DNA from: an uncultured Chloroflexota bacterium
GTDB taxonomy: Bacteria > Chloroflexota > Chloroflexia > Chloroflexales > Roseiflexaceae
Reading direction: 5' to 3'
Length of the DNA stretch: 42,533 nt
Assembly (NCBI GenBank): GCA_937876225.1
Contig: CALFIC010000038.1
Span: 1 to 42,533, forward strand
In this document: one piece after another, positions 41,173 through 42,533 of the stretch
Position numbering within the stretch: position 1 is the stretch's first letter
Layout: each line of letters starts with the position of its first letter
Program-made: the position numbers and the translations under genes
The notes under the pieces: generated by a model
Seen by the model: only the letters and a program-made list of their open reading frames with translations
Databases searched by the model: none
What the model was told of the DNA's origin: nothing

Positions 41173-41661
41173 TCATTTGGACTGAGTAGGGGCGGTCTGC
41201 AGTTGCATTTGCAATATATTCACCGCCGCCAGCATATATTTTTTCCAAAACAATACCATCAACAACCACACCACCGGCACGGCCAGCACCGAACGGGTAT
41301 GGTAGGCGTATTGCCAGGTGATGAGGGTGCCGTCGGGGGTGCTGGTGCATTGCCAGGTGGCGACCCCTTTGGTGACGAGCAAGCGCAACACGCTGGTGTA
41401 GTTGGTGACGGTATAGCCAAAGGTATGCGGGAATTGGTAGTTGTCGAGGGTTTCAAAAGCGGTACTTTGATCGGACAATACGATGGTGCGGGTCTGGCCT
41501 ACTGCATCCCAATCACCCGTTTGCTGGCGTACGGCCGTCACGGCGGGCAACGGGCCGGCCCCCCGGAAGACGGCAGGTACGTCCATGCCGGTTAGATGCC
41601 GGAAGGTAGTGGGGAGGTCGGTGGGCACGCTGGCGGTGACCGTGGTCGCAAAAATCGTCAT
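41173..41661 (-). CDS. SRPBCC-like polyketide cyclase/START-fold protein
   Basis: The 162-residue protein has the N-terminal strand pattern ATTVTASVPTDLPTTFRHLT and, later, VTNYTSVLRLLVTKGVATWQ and TLITWQYAYHTRS, which suggest the SRPBCC (Bet v1-like) fold that binds hydrophobic ligands. A hydrophobic C-terminal helix (VPVVWLLMVLFWKKY) is present. AGAGGAG lies 6 nt before ATG 41661, 13 nt after the PHP gene. The ligand is unknown, and the match is by pattern only. Confidence 0.65.
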   Translation of the reverse strand: MTIFATTVTASVPTDLPTTFRHLTGMDVPAVFRGAGPLPAVTAVRQQTGDWDAVGQTRTIVLSDQSTAFETLDNYQFPHTFGYTVTNYTSVLRLLVTKGVATWQCTSTPDGTLITWQYAYHTRSVLAVPVVWLLMVLFWKKYMLAAVNILQMQLQTAPTQSK

Positions 41662-41674
41662 GACGGCTCCTCTG

Positions 41675-42505
41675 CTAGCGGATGAGACCCACGCGGCGCA
41701 ACAACGGCAGCATGGGGGTGGCGTCCCATTGCGCCAAGGGTTGATGGGGGTGATGCGAGTCGGATCCGCCGCTGATGAGCAGATTGTGTAATTCAGCCTG
41801 CTGTTGCAAAAACTGTGTCTGCGCAGGGGTATGGACCGGATAAAACACTTCGAGACCGTCGAGGCCAATCGCCACCATGCTGGCGATATCACCAGCATCG
41901 GCGGGGATGGCATAGACCCCTTTGCTCCGCCCTGGATGCGCCAGCACCGCCACCCCGCCGGCCTGATGGGCTACGGCGATGACTTCGGCGACAGTAGGGG
42001 GATTATAGGAGCCGCTCCGCGCCAACAAAAAGCGCATGCCGGCGGCTTCGTCGTCGCCATCGACGCGGTCGGGGAGCGTGTTGTGCTGAGCCAGGGCAGT
42101 GGCCACATCGGCTACATTGGGGCGACGCCCGAGACTGGTGGCCAACTCGGGCAACTGCCAGCCTTCATCGGGCAATTGGCTGATGAGCTGATTGGCGTCG
42201 ACGGCGTTGCGGGCATCGACCGAGGCACAGAGCGCCAGCACGGCGGGGTGGTCGGGGTCGATGCCGTACATCAGGGTATGCCAGAGCTTGCCCCCGTGGG
42301 CGCTATCGATTTCGCAGCCTGCCACGAACCCCAGTCCCGCTTGGTCGGCGGCAGCCCGCATGGCACTAACGCCGGCGGTGGTGTTGTGGTCGGTGATGGC
42401 AAACACCGCTACCCCCGCAATCCGCAGGGCAGGGATGAGCGTCCCCGGGCGCCAGCTGGAATGATGGGGCAGGGCGTCAGAATGGATTTGTAAATCGATA
42501 CGCAT
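41675..42505 (-). CDS. PHP-domain metal-dependent phosphoesterase
   Basis: The 276-residue protein has the PHP metal-binding motifs in order: DLQIHSD near the start, FAITDHNT, AGCEID, VLAHPGRSK near residue 195 and SGGSDSHH near residue 250. These histidines and aspartates bind three metals and hydrolyse phosphoesters; relatives include histidinol phosphatase-like and RNase AM-like nucleases. ATG 42505 is preferred because AAGG lies 6 nt upstream, while ATG 42511 would leave no spacing. The likely operon continues with the SRPBCC-like and tRNA-binding genes. The substrate is not determined. Confidence 0.87.
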   Translation of the reverse strand: MRIDLQIHSDALPHHSSWRPGTLIPALRIAGVAVFAITDHNTTAGVSAMRAAADQAGLGFVAGCEIDSAHGGKLWHTLMYGIDPDHPAVLALCASVDARNAVDANQLISQLPDEGWQLPELATSLGRRPNVADVATALAQHNTLPDRVDGDDEAAGMRFLLARSGSYNPPTVAEVIAVAHQAGGVAVLAHPGRSKGVYAIPADAGDIASMVAIGLDGLEVFYPVHTPAQTQFLQQQAELHNLLISGGSDSHHPHQPLAQWDATPMLPLLRRVGLIR

Positions 42506-42533
42506 GGGCATCCTTGTGGTTGGTTATTTGTTG

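Overview
The window is a gene-dense bacterial chromosome segment of moderate GC content. The gene set points to Chloroflexota, probably class Chloroflexia: an RNase Y gene next to spoVS, several luciferase-like (LLM, probably F420-linked) flavoproteins, a DUF1996 secreted protein, a Cys-pair type heme A synthase, an aerobic-type aconitase A and a membrane hydrogenase-like cluster. No rRNA or ribosomal-protein gene was seen, so the phylum assignment is an inference and no species is proposed. Most genes sit in short operons with 1-4 nt start/stop overlaps, and intergenic spaces often hold near-perfect palindromes.

Layout. 1-2.4 kb: tsaE-tsaB (tRNA t6A synthesis, minus strand) diverging from ctaA (heme A synthesis), which ends at a bidirectional terminator. 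2.45-10.5 kb: one minus-strand run of eight genes. The first six encode a [NiFe]-hydrogenase/complex-I-like membrane complex (large subunit, NuoL-like, HyfE-like, NuoN-like, small subunit, NuoH-like); the last two encode an atypical ABC ATPase and its membrane partner. 10.7-13.4 kb: spoVS, rny, a DUF983 gene, then tRNA-Val(GAC). 13.6-18.3 kb: an MFS transporter, a split chromate-transporter pair and two LLM flavoproteins. 18.35-19.7 kb: two TPR-like genes, one membrane-anchored. 20-23.7 kb: an operon of an FAH-family enzyme, a lipoprotein glycosidase-like protein and a hydratase-like enzyme. 23.9-26.6 kb: acnA. 26.7-28.3 kb: two Trp-rich membrane proteins. 28.2-29.2 kb: a degenerate prenyl-synthase-like protein. 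29.2-33.2 kb: three tandem paralogous MFS genes. 33.2-35.5 kb: an LLM flavoprotein, murI and a lipid-kinase-like membrane protein. 35.65-36.5 kb: DUF1996. 36.6-37.1 kb: a repeat island. 37.2-42.5 kb: mutL-like, MtnA/eIF2B-like, Nudix, small membrane protein, DUF4287, tRNA-binding, SRPBCC and PHP-domain genes.

The strongest candidate for an unusual system is the 4.2-10.5 kb complex. Its large subunit keeps both CxxC pairs that bind the NiFe centre in hydrogenases (complex I NuoD has lost them), ends three residues after the last cysteine, and its small subunit keeps four cysteines for a 4Fe-4S cluster. No NuoC-like or ferredoxin-like subunit and no hyp maturation gene is in the window. The antiporter-like subunits appear to lack several charged residues used in proton translocation. 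The second notable theme is non-coding: a 41-bp imperfect inverted-repeat family with at least five full copies, a 450-bp island built from it, and several perfect intergenic palindromes.
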